Shown: positions 1 through 8,125 of the stretch, one piece after another | Layout: each line of letters begins with the position of its first letter | How positions within the stretch are numbered: the first letter of the stretch is position 1 | Assembly: GCA_964458605.1 (NCBI GenBank) | Contig: CAYWLS010000004.1 | Coordinates: 1-64,000 of the forward strand | DNA from: JBBSNV01 sp964458605 | GTDB lineage: Bacteria > Pseudomonadota > Alphaproteobacteria > Reyranellales > JAQSWP01 | Reading direction: 5' to 3' | Length of the DNA: 64,000 nucleotides | Made by a program: the position numbers and the translations under genes | The notes under the pieces: model-generated | Databases searched by the model: none | Seen by the model: only the letters and a program-made list of their open reading frames with translations | What the model was told of the DNA's origin: nothing

Positions 1-784
1 CCGAGCGCGCCATGTCGGTGACTTCCTCCGGCCGCTCGTCGATCAGCAGCACGATCAGCGCCACCTCGGGCTGGTTCTTGGCGATGGCGTGGGCGATGTT
101 CTGCATCAGCATGGTCTTGCCGGTGCGCGGCGGCGCCACGATCAGCGCGCGCTGGCCCTTGCCGAGCGGCGAAATGAGATCGATGACGCGGGTCGAGATG
201 TCGCGGCGCTGCGAATTGTCCTTGATTACCGACGGATCGCTGCCGCCGCGCGCGGTCAGCTTGCCGCGCTTGCCGCCCTCTTCCGCCTTGACGGTGATCT
301 TGCGCGCCACCACCGGCATCTCGCTCTCGCCTTCCTCGATCTCGAGCTTGAGCTTCTCGGTCGGGTAGAGCGGCGTCAGGTTGTCGAAGTTGATGCGGTG
401 GCGGACCTTGTCGGGGTCCTCGAAATTGATGGTGTTGACCTTGAGCAGGGCGAAATACCGCTCGCCGTCCTTGGGCGAACGGATCTCGCCTTCCACGGTA
501 TCGCCGGTGCGCAGGCCGAAGCGGCGGATCTGCGAGGGCGAGATGTAGATGTCGTCGGGGCCGGGCAGGTAGTTGGCCTCCGACGAGCGCAGGAAGCCGA
601 AGCCGTCCTGCAGCATCTCCAGCACGCCGTCGCCGTAGATCGGCGTGTCGCTGTCGGCGAGCGTCTTGAGGATGGCGAACATGATGTCCTGCTTGCGCAG
701 CACCGAGGCGTTCTCGATGCCGAGCGATTCGGCATAAGCCAGCAGTTCGGCCGGGGATTTTGCTTTCAGTTCTTTCAGATGCAT
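1..784 (-). CDS. rho: Transcription termination factor Rho (5' part)
   Basis: Rho is the hexameric RNA-dependent ATPase helicase that ends transcription. The N-terminal 261 residues are present and the gene runs off the left edge. The protein starts MHLKELKAKSPAELL, a standard Rho N-terminus, followed by the cold-shock-type RNA-binding domain (GFGFLRSSEANYLPGPDDIY, about residues 60-80) and the Walker A motif APPRTGKT near residue 217. Between the RNA-binding domain and the ATPase domain, about residues 150-190, there is a basic, Gly/Lys/Arg-rich stretch of roughly 36 residues that Escherichia coli Rho lacks. The ATG lies at 782-784. Identity is certain; the missing part is outside the window. 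Confidence 0.97.
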   Translation of the reverse strand, partial: MHLKELKAKSPAELLAYAESLGIENASVLRKQDIMFAILKTLADSDTPIYGDGVLEMLQDGFGFLRSSEANYLPGPDDIYISPSQIRRFGLRTGDTVEGEIRSPKDGERYFALLKVNTINFEDPDKVRHRINFDNLTPLYPTEKLKLEIEEGESEMPVVARKITVKAEEGGKRGKLTARGGSDPSVIKDNSQRRDISTRVIDLISPLGKGQRALIVAPPRTGKTMLMQNIAHAIAKNQPEVALIVLLIDERPEEVTDMARS

Positions 785-1109
785 GGGGGGTTGTGCGGCA
801 GTGACGCGCCGATGGGGGAGGGAGGGAAATTGGCCAAAGCGCCCGGCGGTCCGGATGGAAGACGGCGATGGTGGGGGCTTAGGCTCGACGACCGGCGCAC
901 TCCAAACGGAGGGCGATCGCCCGGTACGAGAAGTTATTTAATGCCGGACCCTGCCCTTGTCAAACCGGCGCGTGCCCCGGCCCGCCGGCTTATACGAAAG
1001 ACGCTGCCCTGTGGCAGGGCTGCCGCAGTGTGACCCGGCGCTGTGGCCGTGCCTTCGTTTTGCCGCAGAGTGGACGGCAGGACCCTGGCGCGACGTCGGC
1101 CCCAGCGCG
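785..1109. other. Intergenic region upstream of rho
   Basis: This 325-base gap separates the NIPSNAP gene from rho, both read leftward. It must carry the rho promoter and leader. One short hairpin is visible (GCCCTG at 1006-1011 and CAGGGC at 1015-1020) without a T-run; it could end the upstream operon. I see no convincing gene in it. Confidence 0.6.
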
Positions 1110-1424
1110 TCAGCGGATGGCCGAGAATGCGGTGGGCTTGAGTATCTGGGTGCGCATGCGCTGGATCAGCGGCAGGACCAGCGGCGCGAATTGCTGCCAC
1201 TGGGGCAGGGCCGCCAATCGGCCGCGCCGGCTGTCGCGGTCGGCAAGATCGGCGAAGCCCCACAGGTGAACCGCCTGGTTCAACTCGCCGATCTCGACGG
1301 TGAAATATCCCAGCGGCTCGCCCAGCACCGGCGTCTGGATCGCCAGGCCCTGGCGCTCGACCAACTCGAGGAACTGCGGCAGCTTGCCGGGATGGAGCGT
1401 GTAGGTGCGTTGTTCGACGATCAA
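1110..1424 (-). CDS. NIPSNAP family protein
   Basis: This 104-residue protein starts MIVEQRTYTLHPGKL, the usual opening of NIPSNAP proteins (dimeric alpha/beta-barrel ferredoxin-like fold). It has the family's G..L.PVLG..LGYF.VEIG.LN...HLW pattern through the middle. NIPSNAP proteins often sit in catabolic operons but their biochemical role is poorly defined. It is the last gene of a leftward seven-gene operon and lies 10 bases after the 2OG oxygenase gene, so it is probably co-transcribed with the TRAP transporter and lyase. Full length for the family. Confidence 0.85.
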   Translation of the reverse strand: MIVEQRTYTLHPGKLPQFLELVERQGLAIQTPVLGEPLGYFTVEIGELNQAVHLWGFADLADRDSRRGRLAALPQWQQFAPLVLPLIQRMRTQILKPTAFSAIR

Positions 1425-1434
1425 CCCGAACCTC

Positions 1435-2220
1435 CTACGACCACATCACCAGCGACCGATCCGGCATGCGACCGATGAACGAGCCGATCGAGATGCGGTC
1501 GCGGCCGGGAAACGGGACGCCGCCGACGATCTCGTGCGGATTGCGCGAATTGAAGATCACCACGTCGCCGGCGGTCGGCTTGTAGGTGAGGCGGGGCGCG
1601 CCGGCCACGATGCCGCGATCCAGGCCGTAGCTTTTGGGAATTTCGCCGGGCGTCATCGGCGGCGTCCAGGGCGCGTTGTAGACCGTGGTTTCGCCGCCCG
1701 ATTTCAACTCTTCGGCGAAGAAATTCCAACCGAGCTGACTGTCGATGCGGGCGATCGAATAGGCCGGCGAGTTGAACGGCGCGAAATCGGCGTGCAGGTC
1801 GACGCCCTCGGACGCCGAACGGATGATGCCGGCGAAATACTCGCCGAAACCGGGCTCCCGGGCCGGCCCGATCGCCGCCGGATAGACCTCGTGCAGAGTG
1901 CGGATCAGGCGGTCGACCGGATCGAACGAACGCTCGATGACCCAGCGCAGATCGGCGGTGGCGGCGGGCACGGCATCGAAGAAATCCGACATGGGCCGGT
2001 TCCACCGATATTCGTACTGCGCCATGCCGATATAGCCGATCCGTTTGGCCACGCTGTAGTACTTCATGTTGCCGGCCTTGGCCGCGGCAGCGAAGCCCGA
2101 GCATTCGCCCGGCGTGGCGAAATTGCGGATGCGGATTGCCGGTATCTTGTTGGCCAGCAACGCGGTGAGCGAGGCGGGAGTGAGATCGTGTTCGTCCAAG
2201 TCGGTCCAGGTGGCGCTCAT
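1435..2220 (-). CDS. 2OG-Fe(II) dioxygenase family protein
   Basis: This 261-residue protein has the facial triad of non-heme iron, 2-oxoglutarate-dependent dioxygenases: His143 and Asp145 in VDLHADFAPF, distal His229 in NPHEIV, and a likely 2OG-binding Arg near residue 241 in GRDRISIG. The substrate cannot be read from sequence. It lies 26 bases downstream of the TRAP substrate-binding protein gene and 10 bases upstream of the NIPSNAP gene, so it probably acts on the imported compound or a derivative. The ATG at 2218-2220 follows a purine-rich stretch. No signal peptide, so cytoplasmic. Confidence 0.82.
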   Translation of the reverse strand: MSATWTDLDEHDLTPASLTALLANKIPAIRIRNFATPGECSGFAAAAKAGNMKYYSVAKRIGYIGMAQYEYRWNRPMSDFFDAVPAATADLRWVIERSFDPVDRLIRTLHEVYPAAIGPAREPGFGEYFAGIIRSASEGVDLHADFAPFNSPAYSIARIDSQLGWNFFAEELKSGGETTVYNAPWTPPMTPGEIPKSYGLDRGIVAGAPRLTYKPTAGDVVIFNSRNPHEIVGGVPFPGRDRISIGSFIGRMPDRSLVMWS

Positions 2221-2246
2221 GATCCACACTCCCTTTCGCCGGTCGC

Positions 2247-3305
2247 CTAGTTCGTCTTGACGGTCAGATCGACCACCTTGCCGATCGAGTCGTTCCAGTC
2301 CTTGACGCATGGCGCGCCGCAACGCTTGCCCCAGCGCGGCAAGACCGCTTCTTCGAGCGCCTTGCGTCGCAATTCCAGGTCTTCCTTGCTGACCGGCACC
2401 AGCACCATCTTGGCCGGCGTGCCGTCCGGGCAAGGCCCCGAGCCGGTGTTGCAGGCAATGCCGATATCGTTCTCGCGACGATTCTGCTCGTAGATCTGGT
2501 CCTCGAGCTTGGCGATGCCGTCGACGATCAGCTTCTGCACCGAGGGCGCCAGCTTGTTCCAGCTCGCGATGCTGGTGGCGCTGACCGAGCTGCCCCAGTT
2601 GACGGCCAGCGGGTAGAGATACTTGGCGCCCTCGAACCACTTGGCCTTGTAGCCGCCCAGGGTGCCGGTGATGGCGCAGTCGATCACGCCGTTCTGCAGC
2701 GCCTGCTGCACCTCGCCGAACGCCATGTTGATGCCCGAGCCGCCGAAATACTCCACGAAGTCGGCCTGCGAGGCGCCCGAAACGCGCACTTTGCGGCCCT
2801 TGAGGCTTGCCAGGCCTTTGACTTCGTCGCGGCAGTAGAGCACCTGGGCCTGGAACGACCACAGGCCCAGGATTTTCAGCCCCAGTTCCTTTTCGTAATA
2901 GCGTTCCAGATAGGGCCGGAACTTGGCGGTGACCTGGCGGAAAGTGTCCAGCGTGGTCGAGACTCCGGCCAGATCGGTGGCGTCGTTGATCGGCGCGTCG
3001 CCGGCCATGAAGCCGAGCTGGGTGGTGCCGACGTCGAACAGTCCCTGCTTCAGGAGCTTCATCACCTCGTTGCCCTTCAGGCCCATTTCGTTCCATGGCT
3101 TGAACTGGGTGGTGATCGCCCCGCCGGACTGTTCGGGCAGCACCTTGGTCCAGAACGGCTGCTCCAGTTCCTTGGACTGCGTGGTGATGCCGATGTTGCC
3201 GACCACGTTGAGACTGGTCTTGGGATAGGTCTCGGCGTGCGCGCCGGCGGCGGCGGCGAGGCACAAACCAAGCGCTGCCAGTGTCGATGAGAATGACCGC
3301 TTCAT
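2247..3305 (-). CDS. TRAP transporter substrate-binding protein, DctP family
   Basis: This is the periplasmic solute receptor of a TRAP transporter, 352 residues. It begins with a clear Sec signal peptide (MKRSFSSTL, hydrophobic core, cleavage after AHA). The mature part has the DctP features LKGNEVMKLLKQGLFDVG and GRKVRVSGA, the latter carrying the arginine that normally pairs with a substrate carboxylate. Ligands of the family are usually organic acids. Two Cys-containing segments near the C-terminus (IACNTGSGPCPDG and KRCGAPCVKDW) may form disulfides and set it apart from standard DctP. It lies just downstream of the large-permease gene in the same operon. Confidence 0.92.
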   Translation of the reverse strand: MKRSFSSTLAALGLCLAAAAGAHAETYPKTSLNVVGNIGITTQSKELEQPFWTKVLPEQSGGAITTQFKPWNEMGLKGNEVMKLLKQGLFDVGTTQLGFMAGDAPINDATDLAGVSTTLDTFRQVTAKFRPYLERYYEKELGLKILGLWSFQAQVLYCRDEVKGLASLKGRKVRVSGASQADFVEYFGGSGINMAFGEVQQALQNGVIDCAITGTLGGYKAKWFEGAKYLYPLAVNWGSSVSATSIASWNKLAPSVQKLIVDGIAKLEDQIYEQNRRENDIGIACNTGSGPCPDGTPAKMVLVPVSKEDLELRRKALEEAVLPRWGKRCGAPCVKDWNDSIGKVVDLTVKTN

Positions 3306-3330
3306 GATTGTCTCCCTGTTCTGTTGGGCG

Positions 3331-4623
3331 TTAACCGTTGGGCGAGAGCACTGCCGGCAGCCATAGCGCCAAGCTTGGCCAGGCCAGCAGAAAGGCGATC
3401 ATGACCAGCATGGCGACGAGAAACGGCGTGACGCCGACGATGACGTCGCGCAGCGGACCGTTGCCGCGCACCGACTGGACCACGAACAAGTTCATGCCGA
3501 TCGGCGGCGTGATCAGCGCCGCCTCGATCAGGATCACGAACACGACGCCGAACCAGATCGGGCTGTAGCCGATATGCTTGATGATGGGCACCACCACCGG
3601 CGTGGTCGCGATCATCAGGGTCAGGGTTTCGACGAAGCAGCCCAGCACCAGATAGAGACCGATGATCATCAGCATGACGAGCAGCGGCGGCAGATTGAGG
3701 CCAACCACCGCCTGGGTCGCCAGGTCGGTGAGCCCCACGGTGGCCAGCACGAAGTTGAGGAAGAACGCCATGGCGACGATGAACATCACCATCGCGGTGG
3801 TGCGTACCGTGTTTTCGAAAGCGCGCAGCAGGGTTGGCACGGTCAGGCGACGTGCCGCCACGGCTAGGCCCAGCGCGCCCATCACGCCGAGCGCCGATGC
3901 CTCGGTGGGCGTCGCCAGCCCCGCATAGATCGAGCCCACCACCAGCAGGAACAACCCGAGCGGCGGCAGCAGATGCACCAGCGAGGCGAAGCGCTCGCCC
4001 CACGATGCGCGGCCGGATCGCACCGCCAGCGAAGGCTTGACGATGCAGATGAACAGGACGAACAGCGAGAACAGCACCGCCAGGGCAATGCCGGGGATGA
4101 TCGCGGCCAGGTAAAGGTCGGACACCGACGTTTCCGACAGCGCCCCGTAGATCACCATGTTGATGCTGGGCGGAATCAGGATGCCCAGCGTGCCGCCGGC
4201 GGCGATGGTGCCCAGGAACAGCGACGGATTGTAGCCGAACTTGCCCATGTTCGGGATCGACACCGTGCCGATGGTCGCCGCCGTGGCGATGCTGGAACCC
4301 GAGGTGGCGGCGAACATCGCCGATGCCGCGATGTTGGTGTGCATCAGGCCGCCGGGGATGCGGCCGACCCACTTGTCGAGCGCGTTGTACATCGCGTCGG
4401 TCACGCCCGACCGCAACAACAGCTCGCCCATCATGATGAACATGGGCACGGCGACCAGGGTAAAGTCGGCGCTGGCGCTCCAGCTTATTTCGCCCAGGCC
4501 GCGCATCAGCGGAAAGGTGGAATAGAGCTCCGCCAGCGTCGCCCCCAGCACGCCGAGCGAGGCGGCGACGAACAGACTGCCCGCCACCAGTATCAACAGA
4601 ACGACGATCGCGATGGCGAGCAT
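3331..4623 (-). CDS. TRAP transporter large permease, DctM family
   Basis: The 430-residue integral membrane subunit carries out sodium-coupled uptake of the substrate delivered by the DctP-type receptor. It is strongly hydrophobic with about 12 membrane segments. It carries DctM hallmarks: ATSGSSIATAATIGTVSIP, the helical hairpin GTLGILIPPSINM, and the second hairpin IEAALITPPIGMNLFVV. Length is normal for the family. The start codon is six bases past the end of the small-permease gene and the stop is 25 bases before the receptor gene, giving gene order Q-M-P. Confidence 0.95.
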   Translation of the reverse strand: MLAIAIVVLLILVAGSLFVAASLGVLGATLAELYSTFPLMRGLGEISWSASADFTLVAVPMFIMMGELLLRSGVTDAMYNALDKWVGRIPGGLMHTNIAASAMFAATSGSSIATAATIGTVSIPNMGKFGYNPSLFLGTIAAGGTLGILIPPSINMVIYGALSETSVSDLYLAAIIPGIALAVLFSLFVLFICIVKPSLAVRSGRASWGERFASLVHLLPPLGLFLLVVGSIYAGLATPTEASALGVMGALGLAVAARRLTVPTLLRAFENTVRTTAMVMFIVAMAFFLNFVLATVGLTDLATQAVVGLNLPPLLVMLMIIGLYLVLGCFVETLTLMIATTPVVVPIIKHIGYSPIWFGVVFVILIEAALITPPIGMNLFVVQSVRGNGPLRDVIVGVTPFLVAMLVMIAFLLAWPSLALWLPAVLSPNG

Positions 4624-4629
4624 GGCTTC

Positions 4630-5220
4630 CTACTGGGCTCGAGAAGCCGGGGCGGCAGGCAAGTCGACGTTGGCGGATATCTCCTCCTGCAGCGAGCCCA
4701 CGCCCAGGCTGCGGTGGAGGTGTTCGGTGCGGCGCTGCAACAGCCAGACCACGCCGCATATCGTCAGCGCCCAACTCGCCACGGCGAACCACGCAATGCC
4801 GATCCACCACAGCGATTGCGGCACCGCCAACGGCATCGCCAGGCTGGAATTCGAGTGCGCATCCATCGCCGCGTTCTGCAGCACCGTCTGCAGGCACCAG
4901 TAGCTCCACGTCGCGGTGACCGCGCTGAGCGACAGCAGCACCACCACGTCGAGCACGGCGCGAATCGGAAGCGTCAGGGTGTTGTAGATCACCTCGATGC
5001 GGATGTGGCCCTTGGTCACCAGCGTATAGGCCATGCCCAGCGAGGTCGCGATGGCGAAGGCGTAGCTCGACAGCTCGAAGCTCTCGAACAGCGTCGAGCG
5101 GAACAGCGCCCGCACCACCACGTCGAGCGAGATCAGCACCGCGGCGCCGAGGATCAGCGCGCCGCCGACCCAGGCCAGCCACTGCGAAATACGCGTCAAT
5201 CCGGCGACGATGCGGGTCAT
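4630..5220 (-). CDS. TRAP transporter small permease, DctQ family
   Basis: This 196-residue, four-helix membrane protein is the small subunit that pairs with DctM. It has the typical start of a DctQ protein (LTRISQWLAWVGGALILGAAVLISLDVVVRALF, given here only as residues about 8-40), the HIRIEVIYN loop after helix 2, and a short cytoplasmic C-terminus. It lies between the cupin and large-permease genes with gaps of nine and six bases, so expression is surely coupled. Confidence 0.9.
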   Translation of the reverse strand: MTRIVAGLTRISQWLAWVGGALILGAAVLISLDVVVRALFRSTLFESFELSSYAFAIATSLGMAYTLVTKGHIRIEVIYNTLTLPIRAVLDVVVLLSLSAVTATWSYWCLQTVLQNAAMDAHSNSSLAMPLAVPQSLWWIGIAWFAVASWALTICGVVWLLQRRTEHLHRSLGVGSLQEEISANVDLPAAPASRAQ

Positions 5221-5229
5221 GGCGGCCGG

Positions 5230-5625
5230 TCAGCCCTCCGACACCCATGTCTTGCGCGGCGGCGACTTGATCTCGAGCTGTTCGCAGTCCTCCAGCGCTT
5301 CGCTGAAATGCTCGACGTCGACCGGATGAACCCAGGAGGTGCCCGGAGTGGCGATGAACTCCTTGCCGCCGATGATGAGACGCAGCTTGCCGGAGATCAG
5401 GTAACCCATCGATTCGTGATCGAGGTGCTTGTGTACGGGATCGACCAGGCCCTTCTTGCGGAAGACGTGCAGCAGCAGGATCTCCTCGCCGACCAGCAGC
5501 TTGCGGACTTCGACATGACCCATTTCCTTGACGCCTTCCACGGCGGCGATGCGCTCCGGCGAGATGGCGTCGCGCAGGGAAAAGAATGTCTCGCTTTTGG
5601 CCAGGATGCGATCGGATGCGGTCAC
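5230..5625 (-). CDS. Cupin domain protein
   Basis: This is a single-domain cupin of 131 residues. The first cupin motif is visible as VDPVHKHLDHESMGYLISGKL (residues about 63-82: histidines at 67 and 69, glutamate after them), and the second as PVDVEHFSEAL with a histidine. These are the usual metal ligands. The substrate is unknown; such cupins in catabolic operons often act as small isomerases, dioxygenases or sensors. I chose the GTG at 5623-5625 because GAGGAGA lies just upstream; longer in-frame starts have no such site. It sits between the lyase and the TRAP permease genes. Confidence 0.82.
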   Translation of the reverse strand: MTASDRILAKSETFFSLRDAISPERIAAVEGVKEMGHVEVRKLLVGEEILLLHVFRKKGLVDPVHKHLDHESMGYLISGKLRLIIGGKEFIATPGTSWVHPVDVEHFSEALEDCEQLEIKSPPRKTWVSEG

Positions 5626-5656
5626 GCTGCTCTCCTCGGGTTGCTGTGTTCGATGT

Positions 5657-6550
5657 TCAGTCGCGCGACGCCGACGCCGCCTCGGCTTTGAGCCGGACCG
5701 CCAGGTCGTTGTATTGCTGCAGTCCCATCGTTCCGTTGAACTGCGCGAAGCTGGTGACCGGCGTCGTCTCGATCCGACCGACGCGCCGCAACTCGGTGAG
5801 CGCGGACTGCACCGCCTGGGTGGCGGCAAACAGGGCGGTGACGGGATAGAGGGCGATGGCGAATCCCAGTTCCTGCAGTTCGGCGGTCCGGAAATACGGC
5901 GTCTTGCCGCCCTCGACGATGTTGGCGACCAGCTTGGCGCCCGGCAGCGCCCGCGCCACCTCGCGGATCTCCTCGACGCTGCGCGGCGCTTCCACGAACA
6001 GCACGTCGGCGCCGCAATCGCGGTAGAACGCGGCGCGGCGGATCGCTTCGTCCAGCCCGTGGGTGGCGCGCGCGTCGGTGCGGGCGATGACGACGAGGCT
6101 GTCCTGGCCGCGCGCTTCGACCGCGGCGGCGATGCGCTCGCCCATCTCCGCGGCGTCGACCACCTGCTTGTCTTCCATATGTCCGCAGCGCTTGGGCGAC
6201 ACCTGGTCTTCGATCTGGATCGCCGCGGCGTCGGCGGCGATGTAGTCGCGCACCGTCCGCATCACGTTCAGGGCGCCGCCGAAGCCCGTGTCGCCGTCGG
6301 CGATGACAGGCAGGGTCGTCGCCATTGCCATGCGGCGCAGCTGGTCGGCCATCTCGCTGCCGCCGATCAGCCCCAGATCGGGCACGCCCAGCACCGAGGC
6401 GGAGGCTGCGTAACCGCTCATGTAGACCGCCTCGAAACCCCGCTGCTCGACCAGCCGGGCGCTCCACGCGTCGTAGGCGCCGGGCGCCACCAGCAATTCC
6501 GCACGGCGCAGCCGTTCGCGCAACAGGTCGGATCGCCTATTTGTATACAT
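5657..6550 (-). CDS. Isocitrate lyase/PEP mutase superfamily lyase
   Basis: This 297-residue protein is a member of the superfamily containing methylisocitrate lyase, dimethylmalate lyase, oxaloacetate decarboxylase and carboxyphosphonoenolpyruvate mutase. It has the PGAYDAWSARL start, the metal-site segment ADGDTGFGG, and the signature KRCGH (catalytic cysteine loop of the lyase branch). It probably cleaves a C-C bond in a 2-hydroxy-acid such as a substituted malate. It is the first gene of the leftward TRAP operon. The ATG overlaps a TGTATACA palindrome that may be an operator. Exact substrate is open. Confidence 0.85.
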   Translation of the reverse strand: MYTNRRSDLLRERLRRAELLVAPGAYDAWSARLVEQRGFEAVYMSGYAASASVLGVPDLGLIGGSEMADQLRRMAMATTLPVIADGDTGFGGALNVMRTVRDYIAADAAAIQIEDQVSPKRCGHMEDKQVVDAAEMGERIAAAVEARGQDSLVVIARTDARATHGLDEAIRRAAFYRDCGADVLFVEAPRSVEEIREVARALPGAKLVANIVEGGKTPYFRTAELQELGFAIALYPVTALFAATQAVQSALTELRRVGRIETTPVTSFAQFNGTMGLQQYNDLAVRLKAEAASASRD

Positions 6551-6637
6551 ATGACCCCAAAACTCTGCCGATTTTCGCTATATATCGGCATTTATTAGCC
6601 GCACTGCCTTGTACGTCAGATTTCATTGTGTACAATA
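6541..6637. promoter_or_regulatory. Divergent promoter region with candidate GntR operators
   Basis: This 137-base divergent interval carries palindromic TGTA/TACA half-sites: TGTATACA at 6542-6549, over the lyase start codon, and ATTGTGTACAAT at 6625-6636, with 5-base arms around a 2-base spacer. A further TTGTAC lies near 6609. GntR/FCD regulators usually bind short TNGTNNNACNA-like palindromes, and one is encoded two genes away (7436-8125). The inference is that it controls both arms of the cluster. Confidence 0.5.
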
Positions 6638-6687
6638 CTGCGGCGGCGGCCTCGGCTTGGCAAGCCCCTATTTTTTGGAGTGCGGCG

Positions 6688-7431
6688 ATGACGGATTCTC
6701 TTGGGTGGCGACAGAAATTCGGCGTGCTGGTGCCTTCGACCAACACCAGCGTCCAACCCGAATTCGACGCGATGCGGCCGATCGGCGTTACCAATCACAT
6801 CAGCCGCATCCGGATCCCCAATATCCCGCTCAACAACAACGACGACTTCAACCGCCTCATCGAACTGATCGCGGCGGCGCAGGACGAGGCCGTCGATTCG
6901 GTGATGTCGTGCGAGCCCGATCGGCTGGTGCTGGGGATTTCGGCGGAGACCTTCTGGAACGGGCTGGAGGCGAGCCGGGCGCTGAAAAGGCAACTGCACG
7001 AGCGCACCGGCTTGCCGGTTTCGATGGGATCGGAGGCCTGCCAGGCGGCGCTGGATCTGTGGAACGTCAAGACGATCGCGGTGCTTACGCCATACCAGCC
7101 GGTGGGCGATGCCAACGTCGTGAAGTTCTTCGAGGAATGCGGCTACGCCGTCAAACGCATCAAAGGCCTGAAATGCGCCAGCCCGGTCAAGATCGCCCAC
7201 GCTTCGGAAGCCGAATTGCGCGCCGGCCTTTGCGAACTGGATGGCGACGACGTCGACGCCATCGTGCAGGTGGGCACCAATCTGGCCATGGCGCGGCTCG
7301 CCGCCAGCGCCGAAATCTGGTTGAATCGCCCGGTGCTGGCGATCAATACCGCGATCTACTGGCATGCGTTGCGCCAATCGGGCATCGCCGACAGGATCGC
7401 CGGCTTCGGCTCGCTGCTCGAGAGGCATTGA
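6688..7431 (+). CDS. Maleate isomerase / Asp-Glu racemase superfamily protein lacking canonical cysteines
   Basis: This 247-residue protein opens FGVLVPSTNTSVQPEFDAM, the family signature of maleate cis-trans isomerases and arylmalonate decarboxylases. The family normally uses two cysteines, in a GCTSG-like loop and in a SCTNL-like loop. Here the equivalent positions read LGISAET (Ile84) and QVGTNLA (Gly186), so both are replaced. The fold is probably kept and the chemistry changed, or catalysis relies on other residues (Cys74, Cys108, Cys141, Cys153, Cys172 exist). GGAG lies 10 bases before the ATG at 6688. It heads a rightward trio with the regulator and an amidohydrolase. Confidence 0.78.
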   Translation: MTDSLGWRQKFGVLVPSTNTSVQPEFDAMRPIGVTNHISRIRIPNIPLNNNDDFNRLIELIAAAQDEAVDSVMSCEPDRLVLGISAETFWNGLEASRALKRQLHERTGLPVSMGSEACQAALDLWNVKTIAVLTPYQPVGDANVVKFFEECGYAVKRIKGLKCASPVKIAHASEAELRAGLCELDGDDVDAIVQVGTNLAMARLAASAEIWLNRPVLAINTAIYWHALRQSGIADRIAGFGSLLERH

Positions 7432-7435
7432 CGGC

Positions 7436-8125
7436 ATGGATCAATCGGTTGACGCCGGCACGACGGCGCATCAGGCCTACCAGTACATCAAGGCCCGGGT
7501 CATTTCCGGCAGCTTCGCGCCGGGCATGCGCCTGACCGAGGAACAGTTGGCGCGCGAGATCGGCGCTTCGCGCACGCCGGTGCGCGAAGCCATGCGGCTG
7601 CTGATGTCGGATGGTTTCCTGTTGTTCAAGCCCAATGTCGGCACGTTCGTGCGCTCCTGGACGCCGCAGGAAATCGGCGAGATTTTCGATCTGCGCATCG
7701 TTCTCGAGGCCGAGATCACGCGCCTCGCCGGTCTGCACATTGCCGACGCCGACATCGACCGCCTGCGCGCCATCCAGGACCAGCTCGAGGCGCACGGGGC
7801 CAATCTTTCGTTCGAGCAGCTAAGCGACATCAACCGCCTGAACCGCGAGTTCCACCGCGTCATTGCCGACGCCAGCCGCAACAGCCGGCTGGTGACCATG
7901 CTGACCAACTCGATCGAGATGCCGATCGTGCAACAGACCTTCCGACGCTACACGCCGATGCAGATGCAGCGCAGCTTCCACCACCATCGCGAACTGATCG
8001 ACGCCTTCGCAGCGCGCGATCCCGACTGGGCGCGCGACGTGATGAGCTGTCACATCCACGCCGCCCGGCAGGTGCTGTTGCAAGCCTCGGCGGCCCCGAT
8101 CATTTCGCCAGGAGCCCAGCCATGA
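7436..8125 (+). CDS. GntR family regulator, FCD type
   Basis: A 229-residue transcription regulator. The N-terminal winged helix-turn-helix is clear: AYQYIKARVISGSFAPGMRL, then EEQLAREIGASRTPVREAMR. The C-terminal all-helical FCD domain (about 85-220) contains FDLRIVLEAEITRLA, FHRVIADASRN and the H-x3-H metal/ligand histidines in SFHHHRELIDA. FCD regulators sense small organic acids. The gene starts four bases after the isomerase-like gene and overlaps the next gene by four bases (ATGA), so all three are translationally linked. It likely represses the divergent operons until the substrate is present. Confidence 0.92.
   Translation: MDQSVDAGTTAHQAYQYIKARVISGSFAPGMRLTEEQLAREIGASRTPVREAMRLLMSDGFLLFKPNVGTFVRSWTPQEIGEIFDLRIVLEAEITRLAGLHIADADIDRLRAIQDQLEAHGANLSFEQLSDINRLNREFHRVIADASRNSRLVTMLTNSIEMPIVQQTFRRYTPMQMQRSFHHHRELIDAFAARDPDWARDVMSCHIHAARQVLLQASAAPIISPGAQP

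Noticed and set aside
3302..5248. A 648-codon frame across the TRAP permease genes
   Set aside because: Arg/His-rich composition with no membrane segments; it is the off-frame shadow of the clearly recognisable DctQ and DctM genes.
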